A DNA stretch of 64,000 nt from Mesobacillus jeotgali. GTDB taxonomy: Bacteria > Bacillota > Bacilli > Bacillales > Cytobacillaceae. The DNA lies in assembly GCF_002874535.1 (NCBI RefSeq), contig NZ_CP025025.1, forward strand, positions 3,839,353-3,903,352. The letters run 5' to 3'. Positions 16,205 through 24,233 of this stretch are shown one piece after another. The position numbers were made by a program, and so were the translations under genes. The notes beneath the pieces were generated by a model. That model did no database searches, was not told the origin of the DNA, and saw nothing but the letters and a program-made list of their open reading frames with translations. The stretch's first letter is position 1, and each line of letters opens with the position of its first letter.

Positions 16205-17536
16205 ATGGGAAGCTTAAGGGGTAAAGAAACACTCACGATCGGTCTAATGTTATTTGCATTATTCTTTGGAGCAGGGAATCTAATTTTCCCGCCGTTCCTG
16301 GGGCAGGAATCTGGAGAGAATTTTTGGCCAGCGATGCTTGGTTTTGTTGTAACCGGAGTTGGACTGCCATTATTGACTGTTGTTGTCATTTCAATGGCTA
16401 AGGGTGGGATAAAAGAAATCGGCTCTAGGGTACACCCAGTTTTTGCAATCGTTTTCAGCGCTGCAGTTTATTTGTCAATCGGGCCTTTCTTTGGAATTCC
16501 AAGAAGCGCCAATGTCGCTTTTGAAATGTCCGTTAAGCCGTTCCTTGGGGCATCCGGAACAAATTCGCTTGTACTTTTACTTTTTACATTTGTCTTTTTC
16601 GCACTAGTTTACTGGGTTACGTTAAACCCTTCAAAAATGGTCGAAAGGATCGGCAGCGTGTTGACGCCTGTCTTGCTTGCTGCAATCGTCCTGCTCGTGA
16701 TTGGCAGCTTGTTCAAACTTGACGGTTCGTTTGGAGAAGTATCTGAAAAATACACGGCAGCGCCTTTTGCTACAGGTTTCCTTGAAGGATACCTGACAAT
16801 GGATACAATCGCAGCATTGGCCTTCGGAATCATTGTGGTCGGAGCTATCCAGCAGAAAAAATCGCTGGAACGCAAGCAGGTTGTAAGGGAAACATTGAAA
16901 GCTGGCATTATCGCAGGCATTGGATTAGCTTTTGTCTATGTAACTGTCGGCCTTCTCGGTGCTAAAATGGCCTCAGTTGGCGAATATGAAAATGGCGGTA
17001 CGATCTTAACAGAATCAGCAAAGATGATGTTCGGGGCACCTGGCATGCTGCTGCTTGGCTTGATTGTCACACTTGCCTGTTTCACAACGGCAGTTGGTCT
17101 TGTAGCGGCGACAAGCCAATTTTTCGAAAAGATGATGCCAAAGGTTCCTTATAAGACTTACACACTCGTTGTCACATTGGTCAGCTTATTGATCGCGAAC
17201 CTTGGTCTTAACCAGATCATTTCAATTTCTGTTCCCGTGTTAATCGTTCTTTATCCGATCACAATCGTGCTTGTAATCCTGAGTTTCCTGGATCGTTTCT
17301 TCAGGGGAGCGCGCGGAGTCTATGTCGGAGCAGTGTTTGCAACCACACTTGTTAGCGTAATTGACGGTTTGAAGACATTCGGAGTTGAATCAGAATTACT
17401 GGCATCACTTTTAAAATCACTTCCGCTTTATGCAGAGGGATTGGGCTGGCTTCTGCCTGCGCTAGTTGGGGCGCTTGCCGGCTGGGCATTTGACAAGCTG
17501 GTACAATCTAAAGAGTTAAAGACGGCTTCAGAGTAA
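16205..17536 (+). CDS. brnQ: Branched-chain amino acid transporter BrnQ
   Basis: 443 residues with about twelve transmembrane helices. LIV-carrier signatures are visible: LMLFALFFGAGNLIFPPFLG near the start, GPFFGIPRSANVAFEMSV and TLACFTTAVGLVAATSQFF. The open frame extends back to 16001, but that stretch is the T-box leader; ATG at 16205 has GGAGGAG 8 bases before it and is the true start. It imports Ile, Leu and Val with a cation. Expression is set by the Ile T-box, and a strong terminator follows at 17551-17592. Confidence 0.93.
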   Translation: MGSLRGKETLTIGLMLFALFFGAGNLIFPPFLGQESGENFWPAMLGFVVTGVGLPLLTVVVISMAKGGIKEIGSRVHPVFAIVFSAAVYLSIGPFFGIPRSANVAFEMSVKPFLGASGTNSLVLLLFTFVFFALVYWVTLNPSKMVERIGSVLTPVLLAAIVLLVIGSLFKLDGSFGEVSEKYTAAPFATGFLEGYLTMDTIAALAFGIIVVGAIQQKKSLERKQVVRETLKAGIIAGIGLAFVYVTVGLLGAKMASVGEYENGGTILTESAKMMFGAPGMLLLGLIVTLACFTTAVGLVAATSQFFEKMMPKVPYKTYTLVVTLVSLLIANLGLNQIISISVPVLIVLYPITIVLVILSFLDRFFRGARGVYVGAVFATTLVSVIDGLKTFGVESELLASLLKSLPLYAEGLGWLLPALVGALAGWAFDKLVQSKELKTASE

Positions 17537-17550
17537 AAGCCAGATAGAGT

Positions 17551-17592
17551 GAAGGGACCAGGCATGAAGAATGCCTGGTCCCTTCTTTTTTT
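17551..17592. terminator. Strong terminator between brnQ and the acetyltransferase gene
   Basis: GAAGGGACCAGGCAT / ATGCCTGGTCCCTTC with a 5-base loop, then TTTTTTTT on plus. The symmetric stem can also serve the convergent gene on minus. Confidence 0.85.
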
Positions 17593-18134
17593 TAGTTATT
17601 CATTTCTTCCCACTCCGACCGTAGGATCCCCATATTGATTCGATCGTAAATTTTGCCATCACGATGGACTGCCTGTCTGATCCTGCCCTCGATTTGAAAG
17701 CCAGCTTTTTGATAAGCGCGTATCCCCCGCTCATTATATTCAATGACGTCCAGGCCAACGCGGCTCAGGTTCAGTTCATGGAATGCGTATCGGAGGATGA
17801 GCTGTAACGCTTCGGATCCGTACCCTTTTCCTCGATCATTTGCGTTGCCGATGCCCATTGCAAGCATTCCTGCCCTGTTATTCCATTCGATGCTGTGGAT
17901 GACAATAAAACCTATCAACCTGTCATCCTCGATAGTCCTTAAGCGGAAGTAAAAGCTACTCGAACCAGGATCACCCTCACCTTCAAAATGCTCAACCGGG
18001 CGAGGTATCGCAATATCTGTGTCAACATTTCTAAGGTACTCCGGATCTTCATCCCACGAAGCGATGATTTCTGTATCCCCTTCCCTTTTAGCTGTAAGCT
18101 TTAGCGTTTGTCCGCGAAAAAGATTTTTGGTCAT
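17592..18134 (-). CDS. GNAT acetyltransferase, RimJ/RimL type
   Basis: 180 residues. The acetyl-CoA loop is seen as MGIGNANDRGKGYGSEALQL near residue 95-115, preceded by the beta-strand GFIVIHSIEWNNRAGML and followed by LSRVGLDVIEYNERGIRAYQKAGF, the usual GNAT motif A and B order. The substrate is unknown; RimL-like family members acetylate protein N termini or small amines. Monocistronic; GGAGAAAAA precedes the ATG. Confidence 0.85.
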   Translation of the reverse strand: MTKNLFRGQTLKLTAKREGDTEIIASWDEDPEYLRNVDTDIAIPRPVEHFEGEGDPGSSSFYFRLRTIEDDRLIGFIVIHSIEWNNRAGMLAMGIGNANDRGKGYGSEALQLILRYAFHELNLSRVGLDVIEYNERGIRAYQKAGFQIEGRIRQAVHRDGKIYDRINMGILRSEWEEMNN

Positions 18135-18297
18135 TATTTTTCTCCTATTCTAGTATTAATTTCACCTCTTCATCTGAAAAAACCAAGTTATATATACGCA
18201 ATATTCTATCCCCTTTAAGTTTGATATTTCCATCTTATGGTTTCCTGGAGTTATAGGCAATAAAAACTTTCGGTGTGGAGGGTTTCTAACAGTAGAA

Positions 18298-18326
18298 AGA
18301 GGCAGCCACAATAATGTGGTCTGCCC
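18298..18326 (-). terminator. Possible terminator of the small membrane-protein gene
   Basis: GGCAGCCACA / TGTGGTCTGCC around ATAA, followed on minus by a short pyrimidine run TCTTTCT. The T run is weak. Confidence 0.4.
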
Positions 18327-18351
18327 CAACTCTATGTGTTTTTTTACATCA

Positions 18352-18525
18352 TCACTTCGAAATCAGCCTTGTGTAAACTCTTTTAAACGGCCGCCTGTTT
18401 GCTTCACCAAAGTTCTTCACCAAGAGCGGGATAAACAGAGGCAGTATGATGATGGCGTATAAGAACAATCCTACTAGAAGGATCGACGAGATTTGCAGCA
18501 AGGACATCATTTCTGATGGCATCAT
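18352..18525 (-). CDS. Small single-span membrane protein, unknown
   Basis: From ATG at 18525 the product is 57 residues, with one strongly hydrophobic helix (ISSILLVGLFLYAIIILPLF) and a basic tail (RRPFKRVYTRLISK), so a small membrane protein with its C terminus in the cytosol is likely. A longer frame to a GTG at 18576 would start in the T run of the cwlJ terminator and has no binding site; even the ATG has only a weak one. Unknown function, moderate doubt that it is translated. Confidence 0.45.
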   Translation of the reverse strand: MMPSEMMSLLQISSILLVGLFLYAIIILPLFIPLLVKNFGEANRRPFKRVYTRLISK

Positions 18526-18576
18526 CGCTGTGAAGGTACCGCCGAGTATAATGCTGCAGAGGTGATCACTAGCCAC

Positions 18577-18609
18577 AAAAAAGACTGCCAGGTTTAAAAC
18601 CAGACAGTC
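18577..18609 (-). terminator. Terminator of cwlJ
   Basis: Read on minus, GACTGTCTGGTTT / AAACCTGGCAGTC is followed by TTTTTT, 8 bases after the cwlJ stop. Confidence 0.8.
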
Positions 18610-18616
18610 CAGCTAT

Positions 18617-19045
18617 TTAGAAGGTGTTATAAATATTCGCACACTCTTCACCTGTTGGCTCATAAAAACAATGAAGCTTAAATCGGCCGACATGCGGCTG
18701 ATTGTACCAAGTCGGCGGACAATCCCCTGGCGGACGGAAATACCACAGGCTGAATTTTGCCGGCCACAGCCTCTCCCCTTTAAGCGCACGCCTTGCGAGT
18801 CTTTTCTCAACCTCTCTTGCCCTCTGATAAAAATAACCCTTTTGTGTTGCTTCAAAAGCATGTTCCTGATAAATCATCTGCGGCACGGTCCTTAATCCCT
18901 TAAAATCAGAACAGTTCGCACGTATCCGGTTGATCCCTACATTTCCCACCATTAACATCCCCTGCTGCCCTTCACCCTCAGCCTCTGCTCTCAACAATCG
19001 CGCCAGCAGATCAACATCAGCCTCCGTATGCTTTACTACTGCCAT
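18617..19045 (-). CDS. cwlJ: Spore cortex-lytic cell wall hydrolase CwlJ
   Basis: 142 residues, the exact length of B. subtilis CwlJ. The Hydrolase_2 (SleB/CwlJ) core shows LLARLLRAEAEGEGQQGM with the catalytic Glu, VGNVGINRIRANCSDF, FSLWYFRPPGDCPPTWYNQP and the C-terminal ANIYNTF. There is no signal peptide, as in CwlJ, which is deposited in the spore coat and degrades cortex on Ca-DPA release during germination. ATG at 19045 has GGTGGAGG just upstream; the frame to 19093 lacks a site. The usual partner gerQ is not in the window. Confidence 0.93.
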   Translation of the reverse strand: MAVVKHTEADVDLLARLLRAEAEGEGQQGMLMVGNVGINRIRANCSDFKGLRTVPQMIYQEHAFEATQKGYFYQRAREVEKRLARRALKGERLWPAKFSLWYFRPPGDCPPTWYNQPHVGRFKLHCFYEPTGEECANIYNTF

Positions 19046-19229
19046 GGCATAACCTCCACCATCGGATTCTCCGTTCAGAGGTGAATAACCCACCTGTTTA
19101 CAGGGCTACACTCCTTCACTTCTATTCCTATTATTCAAGAGCTTGGGCTATACGGTTTTCTTATTCATAATCGATAACAAATCTCTTTTGCACGTATAAG
19201 ATGATATCAGGACGAAGGCGGCGATAATC

Positions 19230-19781
19230 ATGGAAAATGAGCGGAAGGAACTTTTTGGCGCGTGGATTCAGGCATCCGGTACCACTCTTGCGGCAATTGG
19301 AAGCACCCCTTTCAAGAATTTAACCGAAGGCCAGCTGACTAGCTTTAACCTGTGGGGAAACGAGCTTCAGGCTTTGGGTAATGCACTGATTGCTGACAGC
19401 GAGCGCTATTTTACAATGGAGAAGATTGGAAACATGATCCAGTCGGCAGGGAATATTACGGTGATTGCGGGCATTCTTCTTCCTGTGGATGATGAAACGG
19501 AACAGGGGCTGGATATCAAAGGAAATCTGATACAGGCATTAGGAGGCAGCGCCGTCCTAAATGATACATTAGCAAATGGGCATTCCCTAGAATCAATCTA
19601 CCATTTATATGGAAACTTACTTCAAATCATCGGGAATTCAATGCAAGCAATCTCAGGCATCATAGAGCTACAGGGTGGGGTGGGTGAAAATATCAATACA
19701 GCCGGGAGTTGGATTCAGGCTACAGGCTCCATTATTGAGGCAGTTGGTTCCACAATAGATTATTTGGATGAAACTGGATAA
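19230..19781 (+). CDS. Repetitive GxxIQAxG protein (DUF6944-like)
   Basis: 183 residues built from an 11-12 residue hydrophobic heptad-like motif: GAWIQASGTTL, GNELQALGNAL, GNMIQSAGNIT, GNLIQALGGSA, GNLLQIIGNSM, GSWIQATGSII. There is no signal peptide or clear transmembrane helix, no Cys and no Trp outside two GAWIQ/GSWIQ repeats. From memory this fits the DUF6944 repetitive family of Bacillaceae, whose function is unknown. The Gly-spaced amphipathic repeats suggest a stacked or membrane-surface-binding fold. Lone gene, no operon partner. Confidence 0.7.
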   Translation: MENERKELFGAWIQASGTTLAAIGSTPFKNLTEGQLTSFNLWGNELQALGNALIADSERYFTMEKIGNMIQSAGNITVIAGILLPVDDETEQGLDIKGNLIQALGGSAVLNDTLANGHSLESIYHLYGNLLQIIGNSMQAISGIIELQGGVGENINTAGSWIQATGSIIEAVGSTIDYLDETG

Positions 19782-19872
19782 AAAGCAGAAATATTCTTGT
19801 TTTCCTCAACACGACCGGGGTAAATTCATAATACCTTTATTAGGTAATCCAGCATTCGAGGAGGTATTTTAC

Positions 19873-20139
19873 ATGGCAAAGAATCAGGAAAACGGAAGGG
19901 AACGTGAGGAATATTTCAAGGACCGTACTGGTACAGATGATGCACGATTCCACGCTGTGCCTCATGATGAACAGGGTTGGGCTGTCAAAAAGGAAGGCCA
20001 GGATGACCCAGAGCTTACGACCGACTCAAGATCCCAAGCTGTGAGTGAAGCAAAACGAATGGCTGAAGAAGCTGGCACAATGGCATACATTCATGATGAA
20101 GACGGCAAGATTAAGGATCAGTTTAAATATAACAATTAG
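19873..20139 (+). CDS. DUF2188 family small protein
   Basis: 88 residues. After a charged N terminus the DUF2188 pattern appears: RFHAVPHDEQGWAVKKEGQD, then SRSQAVSEAKRMAEEAGTMA and YIHDEDGKIKDQFKY. This is the usual beta-beta-alpha-beta arrangement of the family, whose function is unknown. ATG at 19873 is chosen for GAGGAGG at 19858-19864; the longer frame from 19768 starts inside the previous gene. It probably has its own promoter. Confidence 0.8.
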   Translation: MAKNQENGREREEYFKDRTGTDDARFHAVPHDEQGWAVKKEGQDDPELTTDSRSQAVSEAKRMAEEAGTMAYIHDEDGKIKDQFKYNN

Positions 20140-20210
20140 CAGACATTTTAAGCAGGACGTTAGAACTTACTCAAATCGCAAATGTCTCTATCAATCTATT
20201 AAAATAAGCG

Positions 20211-20240
20211 AAGCCTTGCAGATAGCTGCAAGGCTTTTTT
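20211..20240. terminator. Bidirectional terminator
   Basis: AAGCCTTGCA / TGCAAGGCTTTTTT around GATAGC, between the DUF2188 gene and the convergent flavoprotein gene. Confidence 0.75.
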
Positions 20241-20246
20241 ACACAA

Positions 20247-20810
20247 TTATGCTTTTAAAACATCATGGTCGACATAACGCTCGCCGTTCAGTTCACTGAT
20301 GACGTTGATGGCAACCTTCGCACCGTCCCCAGCTGTGATGATTGTGTGCATACTTACGCCTGCGCATGTGCCTGCAGCCCAAACACCTTCAACATTTGTT
20401 TTACCAGCAGTGTCGACGTCGAAAATCGTCTTGATTCTTGGCTCTGTGCCATCTTTTGTTGCAAGACCTGATGCTTCAGCTACATCAGTCATCATGCCTG
20501 ACGCGATGATGACATGCTTTGCTTCATACTCGCCATTTTCAGTTACAACTTTAACGCCGCTGTCAGTTTTACTGACAGAAATCACTGTTGTTTCAACGAA
20601 TTCAGCACCGTGTTTTTTGGCTTGATTGATACCAGTTTCAACTAAGTCAGGACCTGCGATTTCAGGAGCGCCGTAGTGGTTCTCCATCCAGGCACGCTTC
20701 GTTACGCTTTTATTGTTATCCAGCACGATTGTTTTCTTGCCAGCCTTTGCTGTGAAAATCGCTGCGCTTCCACCTGCGGGGCCTGCTCCGATAGTTGCTA
20801 CATCATACAT
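20247..20810 (-). CDS. Short thioredoxin reductase-like flavoprotein lacking the NADPH domain
   Basis: 187 residues. The FAD dinucleotide fold starts at residue 7 (GAGPAGGSAAIFTAKAG), with the ATG motif replaced by IIASGMM near 100 and the second FAD contact GVWAAGTCAGVSMHTIITAGDGAKVA at the end. Compared with TrxB (316 residues elsewhere in this window), the central NADPH-binding domain and the redox CxxC are absent; the two FAD halves join directly. AAAGGAGG precedes the ATG and a terminator follows, so it is a complete gene rather than a fragment. Such a protein would need an external reductant. Role unknown. Confidence 0.75.
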   Translation of the reverse strand: MYDVATIGAGPAGGSAAIFTAKAGKKTIVLDNNKSVTKRAWMENHYGAPEIAGPDLVETGINQAKKHGAEFVETTVISVSKTDSGVKVVTENGEYEAKHVIIASGMMTDVAEASGLATKDGTEPRIKTIFDVDTAGKTNVEGVWAAGTCAGVSMHTIITAGDGAKVAINVISELNGERYVDHDVLKA

Positions 20811-20923
20811 AGGAAAATTCCTCCTTTTCTTTATTTCAATATAATCATAACAGATTTCTTTCTATAGGCGAATATTTTAAAACTAGGAGTTCCGCCTCAA
20901 AAAAACACACCCAAAAGGATGAG

Positions 20924-21838
20924 CTATTCCAGCTTGATTCGCGGGTCCACCACACCATAAAGGATATCGGCGATCATATTCCCAAGGATCATGATGGTAG
21001 AGAACATCATCGTCAGATTCATAACCATCGCATGATCGCGCATGTTAATCGACTTGATGAACAGCTGGCCGATTCCGGGATAAGTAAAAATTGTTTCAAC
21101 AATGATCGCACCATTCACGATGTTCACTAAATCAATTCCCAGAAAGGTGACGATTGGAATCAGGGAGTTTTTTAGAATGTGGACATTATAAATCCTCTTA
21201 TCCGAAACTCCAATGGATTTTGCCGTTCTAACAAATTCCTTTCGGCTGTTTTCAACGATATCATCCCTCAGAAATTGTGTGTATGTAGCTGTCCCGACAA
21301 TCCCCAATACAGTTGCCGGCAAAATGAGATGATGAACCCTGTCCAGCCAGTATTCCCATGTCCCCTCAGGCACCGTGATATCGACTGAGCCATTGGAAGG
21401 AAACCAGTTCAGCTCGAACGAAAAGAAATAGATCGAGTAAACGGAAACAACAATCAACGGCAGGGAAAGTCCAGTATAATTCATTCCGCTAATCAGCTTG
21501 TCTCCCAGTGTATTGGGGTTCCGGCCAGCGTACCTTCCCATGAAAAAAGACAACACATAGGTGATCAGCAAGGAAGTAATTCCGAGAACGAGGGTATTGG
21601 TCATTTTTTCCCGAAGAATTACCGAAACCGGCACACGGTAATACGAAGATATTCCCAGATCGCCCGTCAGAAAACTGCCAATCCACTTTCTATATTCCAT
21701 CCATAGAATTGCAAGGTCATAATCGGTCGCCATCACCCTTGGCATCATCATGAACAAAAAGAAGACAACCATAGAGGTCAGCAGCAAACTAGGAATGGCG
21801 ATCATGATTCTTTTAAAGGAAAAGATCAATACTTTCAT
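20924..21838 (-). CDS. ABC transporter permease, OppB/DppB type, without partner genes
   Basis: 304 residues with six predicted helices. The N terminus (IMIAIPSLLLTSMVVFFLF) and the EAA loop ENSRKEFVRTAKSIGVSDKR near residue 220 are those of peptide/nickel permeases; the C terminus ends in the family motif ILYGVVDPRIKLE. A usual system also has a second permease, two ATPases and a binding protein. None is here: upstream is a DUF2935-like gene behind a terminator, downstream a flavoprotein. It may be a remnant or work with components elsewhere. GAGGG precedes the ATG. Confidence 0.8.
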   Translation of the reverse strand: MKVLIFSFKRIMIAIPSLLLTSMVVFFLFMMMPRVMATDYDLAILWMEYRKWIGSFLTGDLGISSYYRVPVSVILREKMTNTLVLGITSLLITYVLSFFMGRYAGRNPNTLGDKLISGMNYTGLSLPLIVVSVYSIYFFSFELNWFPSNGSVDITVPEGTWEYWLDRVHHLILPATVLGIVGTATYTQFLRDDIVENSRKEFVRTAKSIGVSDKRIYNVHILKNSLIPIVTFLGIDLVNIVNGAIIVETIFTYPGIGQLFIKSINMRDHAMVMNLTMMFSTIMILGNMIADILYGVVDPRIKLE

Positions 21839-21972
21839 GTTAAACCCTCTCGAACATCAGCTGTTGTGGTGATGAAAAATTCGGAGCACACGCACCAACT
21901 GCTCCAGATTCTTGTCGTTACCTTTATTTTACTAATGGAATCAATATTTTCATATACTAAATCATTAATAAA

Positions 21973-22006
21973 GAATAAAAATAGCCAGCCAGTTTGCCTG
22001 GCAGGC
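21973..22006 (-). terminator. Terminator of the DUF2935-like gene
   Basis: Read on minus, GCCTGCCAG / CTGGCTGGC with one mismatch is followed by TATTTTTATTC. Confidence 0.6.
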
Positions 22007-22022
22007 CATGACCATCTTGCTA

Positions 22023-22454
22023 TTAAGGTGTCTGCTGGTATAGCAGCGCCTGGGCAATCCCCACAAAATACTCTGATTCCCGGATGATATGGTCGAGCAC
22101 TACTTTGGCTGTTGGGTTATTTTTCACCGCTTCACTTTCATTTTTAATTTGCTCGCACAATTTGATAAAATTAAGACTTTGCTGCAAATAATATGAGGTC
22201 AGCTTCAATACATGCTGATGAAGCTGGGCAGGTATGTAGTTGCACGATCTCGTCACCGTTTCAATGAATCTCAAAACCTGATGTCGTGTCTCCCCCAATA
22301 CCTTCTCCCACTGCTTCAGGGCATCCACATATTCCTGTTCCAGATCAGGTGTCAACTCCCTGATCACGACGGTATGCTCCTCCTCCTGATGCTTCCAGAA
22401 CTCGGCCTCATCCAAGATTCTCAAGGGCATCTGCTGGCCATAATAGAATTGCAT
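22023..22454 (-). CDS. DUF2935-like helical protein
   Basis: 143 residues, all-helical. Conserved polar positions cluster early (ILDEAEFWKHQEEEHTVVIR) and late (VLDHIIRESEYFVGIAQAL), giving a set of His and Glu residues like a four-helix metal-binding bundle; Bacillus DUF2935 proteins have this layout. I chose ATG at 22454 because GGAGGAGG lies about 9 bases upstream; the longer frame to 22508 runs through that site. Function unknown, metal binding inferred from pattern only. Confidence 0.65.
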   Translation of the reverse strand: MQFYYGQQMPLRILDEAEFWKHQEEEHTVVIRELTPDLEQEYVDALKQWEKVLGETRHQVLRFIETVTRSCNYIPAQLHQHVLKLTSYYLQQSLNFIKLCEQIKNESEAVKNNPTAKVVLDHIIRESEYFVGIAQALLYQQTP

Positions 22455-22585
22455 GCTCTCACCCTCCTCCAAACTGTAATCGTATGAAATGTATGTTTTT
22501 CTAACCATATATATGCCAACTGAGAATATGTTAAAGTAAGGGTATGATTCGATAAAATCGAACTAAGTGTAATGGAGGAGAGCTT

Positions 22586-23314
22586 ATGAGGGAACTTTTT
22601 GTGCCAGGTACAGAAGATGTCTTTCAGTTATTTTCAAGTGTACACCTATATACACTTGCTGCTTTCCTGCTTATGATCATTTTGCTCTTCTTGTTCCGAA
22701 AACCGTTGAGAAACCCCAATATCAATCGTATTGCACGGGTTGGATTATTTTTAGTTCTGATCATTTCTGAAATTAGCCTGCAGGCTTGGCTATGGTGGAG
22801 CGGCCATTGGAGCTACCAATATTCGTTGCCTCTTCACCTGAGCAGTATCTCACTCATCCTCTCCGCCCTCTTACTTTTAACAAAAAGATATGCGCTATTT
22901 GAGTTCACCTATTTTGTCGGTGTCGGCAGTGCGTTGCAGGCGATGATTACACCTGACATCAGCCTGTATACTTTCCCTCACTACCGCTATGTCCATTTCT
23001 TCATTTCCCATGGCGGAACGGTGATCGCCAACCTGTTCATGGTGTTTGTGGCAGGATACAGGCCGACCGGAAAATCCATCTGGAAAGCATTCCTATGGCT
23101 GAACGTCTATACACTCATCGTTTTCATCGTCAACTTCCTGATTGAAGGAAACTATATGTACATCTCTGAAAAACCAGTCAATCCGTCGCTCATTGACTAT
23201 CTCGGACCATGGCCGTGGTATATTCTTTCACTAGAAGCCATTGCGCTTGTTACTTTCTTTATTTTGTATTTACCGTTCTGGTTGATGAATTTTGGTAAAA
23301 ATAAAAAAGCATAA
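22586..23314 (+). CDS. YwaF-type integral membrane protein (TIGR02206 family)
   Basis: 242 residues with about seven helices. Family-typical segments are FSSVHLYTLAAFLLMIILLF, the polar QYSLPLHLSSISLILSA, and HYRYVHFFISHGGTVIANL with conserved His residues in the membrane. GGAGGAG precedes the ATG. Family members are conserved in Bacillaceae without known function. The stop codon lies in the first arm of its terminator. It marks the left boundary of the AT-rich island. Confidence 0.8.
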   Translation: MRELFVPGTEDVFQLFSSVHLYTLAAFLLMIILLFLFRKPLRNPNINRIARVGLFLVLIISEISLQAWLWWSGHWSYQYSLPLHLSSISLILSALLLLTKRYALFEFTYFVGVGSALQAMITPDISLYTFPHYRYVHFFISHGGTVIANLFMVFVAGYRPTGKSIWKAFLWLNVYTLIVFIVNFLIEGNYMYISEKPVNPSLIDYLGPWPWYILSLEAIALVTFFILYLPFWLMNFGKNKKA

Positions 23315-23343
23315 GTCTGCCATTTGGCAATCTTATGCTTTTT
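23304..23343 (+). terminator. Terminator of the YwaF-type gene, shares stem sequence with the ssrA terminator
   Basis: AAAAAGCATAAG / CTTATGCTTTTT with an inner TGCCATTTGGCA hairpin. The outer word AAAAGCATAAG also forms the ssrA terminator stem at 27292-27316, on the other side of the AT-rich island. Confidence 0.8.
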
Positions 23344-23559
23344 CTCTATAAAACGTGACGTAAATAAATTTATTTCCAAAGAATAATGCATAAATTTCCC
23401 AACCTTAATGGCTACTTTTTTAGCTAATATACGAGAATTTAATACATATAAAAATACTTTTAAAGTAAAAGATATTATCAAACTTTAGGAAACATAGGAA
23501 AATTATATTTCATTATTCTAGTCCATTCCCAATCTATCCCACCAAAATTACTCTTCATT

Positions 23560-23889
23560 TTACAGGACAAGAAGGTAAGCACCAAGAAGAATCGATAATA
23601 CGCCAATCATCTTTTTCTTAGTTACCTTCTCATCTAACCATTTAGAAGAAATAATTAATGTCCAAATATACGTGATTGAAGTTAAAGGAAAAACAACTGT
23701 ATAGGGAAGTAAATTTAGTACGTATATATTTATAATCGCTGCTGTAAGATACAACAACCCACCTAGACTAAACATAACTACAAATTTGGTACGAATTATC
23801 TTTTGCCCCGCAGTAGCTAGTTTAAAACAAAATCCCCCAATTGCACCAAGAATAGTCATGAGAACAATCATTAAAAATGGTGTAATCAT
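23560..23889 (-). CDS. Four-helix EamA/SMR-type transporter subunit (second of a pair)
   Basis: 109 residues: MITPFLMIVLMTILGAIGGF, then a basic loop, FVVMFSLGGLLYLTAAIINI, PYTVVFPLTSITYIWTLIIS and MIGVLSILLGAYLLVL, so four helices ending near the C terminus. Length and the Pro-containing third helix fit half-size drug/metabolite or ArnE/ArnF-like subunits. ATG at 23889 overlaps the stop of the preceding gene by 4 bases (ATGA). The open frame extends 276 bases further, but that would overlap the neighbour heavily. Inferred role: one half of a heterodimeric flippase for a lipid-linked sugar, from its place beside a polyprenyl glycosyltransferase. AT-rich codon choice, like the rest of the island. 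Confidence 0.7.
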   Translation of the reverse strand: MITPFLMIVLMTILGAIGGFCFKLATAGQKIIRTKFVVMFSLGGLLYLTAAIINIYVLNLLPYTVVFPLTSITYIWTLIISSKWLDEKVTKKKMIGVLSILLGAYLLVL

Positions 23890-24233
23890 TCCGTTTCTCC
23901 ACCCATTAGAATTGAACCAAATATTATAAATAGTATTCCCATATAATTGATTAAGGATAGCGCTTCCTGAAGGAACCATTGTCCAAGTAAGATAGCCAGT
24001 ACATAACTTATACTCATTAGCGGATGAAGGACAGACAGTTTTCCATAACGAAAGGCAACCATCATGGTAATGGCACCTAGTCCATATAATACAAGCCCTA
24101 AAAATAAGGACCAACTGAGTTGACCTTCTGAGACTTTCCAAAATAACTGACCAGTTGACGTACAAACTGCTGCCAGTATCATGAATAATATACCTTTTTG
24201 ATTATTTTTGAAGGCAGAAAGATTAGCTAACAT
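23886..24233 (-). CDS. Four-helix EamA/SMR-type transporter subunit (first of a pair)
   Basis: 115 residues with four helices: GILFMILAAVCTSTGQLFWK, WSLFLGLVLYGLGAITMMVA, VLHPLMSISYVLAILLGQWF and INYMGILFIIFGSILMGG. The TSTGQLFWK segment and SxSYV helix are typical of ArnE/EmrE-like small transporters. ATG at 24233 overlaps the upstream stop by 7 bases, and its own stop overlaps the next start, so both subunits would be made in equal amounts. It is paired with the next gene as a likely heterodimer. Substrate not proven; a polyprenyl-phosphate sugar is inferred. Confidence 0.72.
   Translation of the reverse strand: MLANLSAFKNNQKGILFMILAAVCTSTGQLFWKVSEGQLSWSLFLGLVLYGLGAITMMVAFRYGKLSVLHPLMSISYVLAILLGQWFLQEALSLINYMGILFIIFGSILMGGETE

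Noticed and set aside
18526-18576. 17-codon N-terminal extension of the small membrane protein
   Set aside because: The GTG lies next to the T run of the cwlJ terminator and has no binding site.
23344-23559. Possible gene or RNA in the AT-rich gap after the YwaF-type gene
   Set aside because: No frame with a binding site and no stable structure; nothing supportable seen.
23560-24165. 201-residue reading of the second small transporter gene
   Set aside because: The first 92 codons overlap the upstream transporter gene, lack helices fitting the family, and the ATGA junction at 23889 gives a normal start.
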